NCBI RefSeq assembly: GCF_021233055.1
Contig: NZ_CP089543.1
Span: 62,001 to 126,000, forward strand
Reading direction: 5' to 3'
DNA length: 64,000 nt
Source: Spirosoma oryzicola
Lineage (GTDB): Bacteria; Bacteroidota; Bacteroidia; Cytophagales; Spirosomataceae
Part shown: positions 61,593 to 64,000 of the stretch, in pieces
How the letters are laid out: each line of letters begins with the position of its first letter
Position numbering within the stretch: the stretch's first letter is position 1
The notes under the pieces: generated by a model
Told to the model about the DNA's origin: nothing
Databases searched by the model: none
Seen by the model: only the letters and a program-made list of their open reading frames with translations
Made by a program: the position numbers and the translations under genes

Positions 61593-62209
61593 GCACTTTG
61601 GGAGGATAAGTATGCTTGATTTTTTACTGGCTTCTGAGCGAATTCAGCAAAATTCATCAGCTAACCAAGCTAATAAATCACAGGTACTGATACACGAGCG
61701 GGAAACACTCCCCGTCCAGGTAACGGAAGGGATAACAATTCGGATAGAAAAGAGAACGGCTATCGGTAAGAGTTTTTATGGGAAGCAGATATGGGGCAGA
61801 AGAGAAGCTTCTAAACCAATAGGCAACCAGGGAGTCAATCATGAGCAGGGCCTTTGACCGCCGGTTAGCACATACGCAACAACGTAGTAAGCTATAAACG
61901 CGCCAGCAACTAAAAAGATTACAATTTTGAATAATATTTCAACAAACCAAAAAAAGGACTACTGGTTATTGAAACTCATTAACAATCAACAAGATAACGT
62001 TCTCACCAAATGTAAGCCTATTAAACGTTGACAAACAGAAGAACACGACTAGGAACTGTTAACTTTTTAATGAACGTAAAGCATTTGAGTATATCAGTTC
62101 TGACTGACCAACCCAACATCTTCGTTCATGCAACCGTTTTGCTTGATCCGATTCAGTAAAATGATGAACTCAAGTTTGATGGGGTTGACGCTACGAAAGG
62201 CCGCAATGC

Positions 62210-62236
62210 GGTCGAACCGTACCGTTAGGTTCGACC
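62210..62236. repeat. Perfect 9-bp inverted repeat
   Basis: GGTCGAACC (62210-62218) and GGTTCGACC (62228-62236) with 9 bases between them. Could be an operator, a hairpin or a remnant element end. Confidence 0.4.
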
Positions 62237-62469
62237 AGCCCGGCTTGCCCATTTAGCTATTCGTTATCTCAGTTGAGTCCATGTACTGCCATAGACAAGC
62301 TCTATTTCGGCGGATTTAGGTGTGCCGCTTATAGGAGCCACTTTCCTGAGCGGTTACCACTTCGTCGCACTCGGTCAGGACTGCCGGTTTGAGCCGTAGC
62401 CAATGGAGTGATAACAACCGGGCCGATCGTACGGACAGCGGCTCTGATATATGAGCCAATTATGAGATT

Positions 62470-62534
62470 GGACTTGCTAGCTTTTATCTAGTAATAGTTC
62501 AATAATCTATTACTAGATAAAAGCTAGCAAGTTC
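62470..62534. terminator. Very long inverted repeat, possible terminator
   Basis: The arms 62472-62497 and 62507-62532 are perfectly complementary (26 bp), with a 9-base loop, and one more G:C pair (62470/62534) beyond a G:T pair. AT-rich. It is 22 bases beyond the B2 stop, so it may end the B2 transcript, but it could also be a mobile-element end or a replication/packaging structure. Confidence 0.5.
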
Positions 62535-62556
62535 ATAAATGTTTACGTGTTTTCAA

Positions 62557-62790
62557 TCAGGCCACGGCCAAGCCTCGTATGTAATATTCTTTGCCCTGAC
62601 TACCCGTCCGTATATCTACCAGTAAATCCTTACCCTGCCAGCTAACCGGGTCAACACCATTGATAGTCCAGGTGCCTCTTTCTAAGCGTAATTCCGGACC
62701 ACCCCGGATGATACTCATGATATTAATCAGGACTTTTGGTATGACAACGGCATCGGTCACCGTGAAGAGTTCATTGAAATTGATTCGCAT
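62557..62790 (-). CDS. Family B small protein, member B2
   Basis: 77 aa from the ATG at 62790 (MRINFNELFTVTDAVVIPKV). The C-terminus (DPVSWQGKDLLVDI...YYIRGLAVA) matches B1 at 59421-59633. The longer frame from 62835 adds a 15-residue start with no B1 counterpart. Not recognised. Confidence 0.55.
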   Translation of the reverse strand: MRINFNELFTVTDAVVIPKVLINIMSIIRGGPELRLERGTWTINGVDPVSWQGKDLLVDIRTGSQGKEYYIRGLAVA

Positions 62791-63342
62791 GATTTTATGA
62801 ATGTAAAGATGAATTGAAAGAGCGGGTTTTATCATGATTCGATAATCAGCAATAGGACCGTGGAAGGCAGCGGCAAAGCATTTGTCAGTAGCGTAAATTC
62901 AGCGTGAGAACATCAGATTACGGTGTCTACCTAATCTCTCATGAATAGAGATGGTACCGACTGAATAGGACAGTTCAACTCGAGCGATTAGTGCTCTTCA
63001 CTGGATGAGCCGAATGAGCTGACTGATAGAATTGATTGCCTAAGCATCCTGGCTGATTGGGAAGTCGAGCATGATGCGCTCAGGAAGTACATTAAAATAC
63101 GGAGTCAAAACGTGACTGAGCGGAGTAGCGTATTCGTGACGCTTGCTATGCTACGTCGACGAATGAATCAGTAAGGCAGGCTGGACTAATCCCGTAATGC
63201 CATCAACAGTTAAACACCTATATGCGGGCAATGTTCAGCCTTCAATGTACTAAAGGTCCCATTATGCCCATTCGATAACGAAGCTCTATCAGCCTACAGC
63301 CCTTCCCGCTTTACGGATGATCAATCCATGGGCAGGCTTAGG
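62791..63342. other. Non-coding stretch between B2 and the A3 remnant
   Basis: This 552-base gap lies on the promoter side of B2 and the 3' side of A3. No gene or clear hairpin is visible. Confidence 0.4.
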
Positions 63343-63844
63343 CTAACTCCGTAAGTAAAACAGGTGATTTCCGGCCTCCAGATAAGCGCGCATGGGATGC
63401 CGGTAGAAGTAAACTCGGTCCCGACCAAAAAAAAGCTCGTTCGTTTGGATGAGGACAGGCGAAGAATAAACCATTGGCAAAATGGCCCCAGCCAATTCCG
63501 TTGACCTGATTTAAAGCGGGCGTAATGAACGTTAAGTGCTGTTGAGCCGGTGAGAGCGGTCCTACGACATGGGCAGACTGCCGCGTTGCATCTAGCAGAT
63601 CGGTGATGTCCCGGTGGTGATCCTGATGGCTCACCTCATCGGTGAAACAAATGCGCTTGCCAGCCAGGGCTGACTGTCGAACCATATCACTGACTCGTCT
63701 GATGAGCTCGATCCAGCAGAGCTAGCTCTGGAGCGTGAAGGGCATGGAAGGCAGGAAAATCTTGGATTAGAACAGGAAGGCTACCTGCTCCAGATGCTCC
63801 ATTAATTGCGGCTTTGGCCAAACCTTGTCTGAGGAGTCAATCAT
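63343..63844 (-). pseudogene. Family A member A3, decayed
   Basis: From the ATG at 63844 the frame reads MIDSSDKVWPKPQLMEHLE and meets two stops (after AFLF and after FTLQS), then continues WIELIRRVSDMV, GKRICFTDEVS, ITDLLDATRQSAHVV, GHFANGLFFACPHPNE. A frameshift follows at an A8 run (63427-63434 on +); in the other frame the expected end FGRDRVYFYRHPMRAYLEAG and a stop at 63343 are found. So two nonsense changes plus one single-base insertion. It is a closer relative of A1 than of A2. Confidence 0.85.
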
Positions 63845-63853
63845 ATTCAGTGA

Positions 63854-63894
63854 CGACATTTGACTGCCGGTAAGCACGCACGCAGCAACGCTGT
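63854..63894 (-). repeat. Conserved leader of family A (A3 copy)
   Basis: Partner of 58461-58501, 39/41 identical. It is intact in spite of the decayed reading frame below it. Confidence 0.65.
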
Positions 63895-64000
63895 TACGTT
63901 GTCAACAGCGCGATTCGACAAATGATTGCAAGTCGAGGGTGTTATTTAGAAGTAGCTCTATTCTTATTTGTCAAGACAAGCGGCCTATGAATAATTAGTT

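Larger units (their letters stand above)
61593..62556. other. Long non-coding stretch of the small-protein tract
   Basis: This 964-base stretch contains no convincing gene. The plus-strand frame at 61591-61857 has no supporting features. It holds a 9-bp inverted repeat (62210-62236) and the large inverted repeat at 62470-62534. The rest may be decayed sequence. Confidence 0.45.

Noticed and set aside
61591..61857. Plus-strand frame of 88 codons in the small-protein tract
   Set aside because: Its first bases overlap the start of the opposite-strand 56-codon gene, and the composition is not distinctive.

Overview
The window looks like chromosomal DNA of a Cytophagales bacterium (Bacteroidota), closest in style to the Spirosoma group. 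I infer this from gene content and have run no search. The clues are a TonB-dependent receptor paired with a DUF4249 lipoprotein, large FtsX-type permeases (one behind a PadR regulator), DUF3667, TlpA-type oxidoreductases with long N-terminal domains, many multi-PAS kinases, moderate GC, AT-rich gaps and few Shine-Dalgarno sites. One TAnnTTTG element of the Bacteroidota -7 type is visible at 42128.

Layout. 0-0.3 kb: start of a small membrane protein cut by the window edge. 1.1-8 kb: a CheB/CheR signalling module (CheB, a giant CheB-CheR-PAS-kinase-receiver hybrid, an RsbRD-like protein lacking an ATPase domain, a receiver protein). 8.3-11.2 kb: a small unknown, a broken fatty-acid desaturase and an LpxL-type acyltransferase. 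11.3-13.4 kb: a kinase plus a receiver-CRP fusion regulator. 13.8-18.2 kb: DUF3667, then padR-ftsX. 18.4-27.2 kb: secreted or exported proteins, an NAD(P)-binding oxidoreductase, two beta-lactamase-like hydrolases, a GlxA-type regulator, an Ntn hydrolase and an aspartyl protease. 27.4-32.7 kb: a second kinase/receiver cluster with a decayed receiver gene and a kinase fragment, around a DoxX-like protein and an ECF sigma factor. 32.9-37.6 kb: lipoprotein, TlpA-like protein, second FtsX permease. 38.2-42 kb: four-gene operon (metallo-hydrolase, AraC, carboxymuconolactone decarboxylase, aldo/keto reductase). 42.1-42.7 kb: VapBC-like pair. 43.5-47.3 kb: DUF4249 plus TonB receptor. 48-50.8 kb: complete ars operon (arsR, arsM, arsC, acr3). 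51-55.7 kb: small exported protein, bestrophin-like channel, Na+/H+ antiporter, KAS III enzyme. 56.4-57.5 kb: transaldolase broken by one base. 57.9-64 kb: a gene-sparse accessory tract of small unrecognised proteins in duplicated families (A1/A2/A3, B1/B2, C).

The most interesting non-coding signals are: (i) a dispersed hairpin-forming repeat of up to about 80 bp, with at least ten copies between 13.7 and 48 kb, all on the + strand and all intergenic; (ii) a 22-base motif matching at 20 positions upstream of both FtsX loci; (iii) a 41-base leader, 39/41 identical, upstream of family A members A1 and A3, better kept than the A3 reading frame; (iv) two very long perfect inverted repeats (27 bp arms at 50997-51055, 26 bp arms at 62472-62532). 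Three reading frames (desaturase, transaldolase, A3) each carry one extra base in a homopolymer run, which raises the question of sequencing error versus real decay.

No tRNA, rRNA, CRISPR array or intact insertion sequence was recognised.
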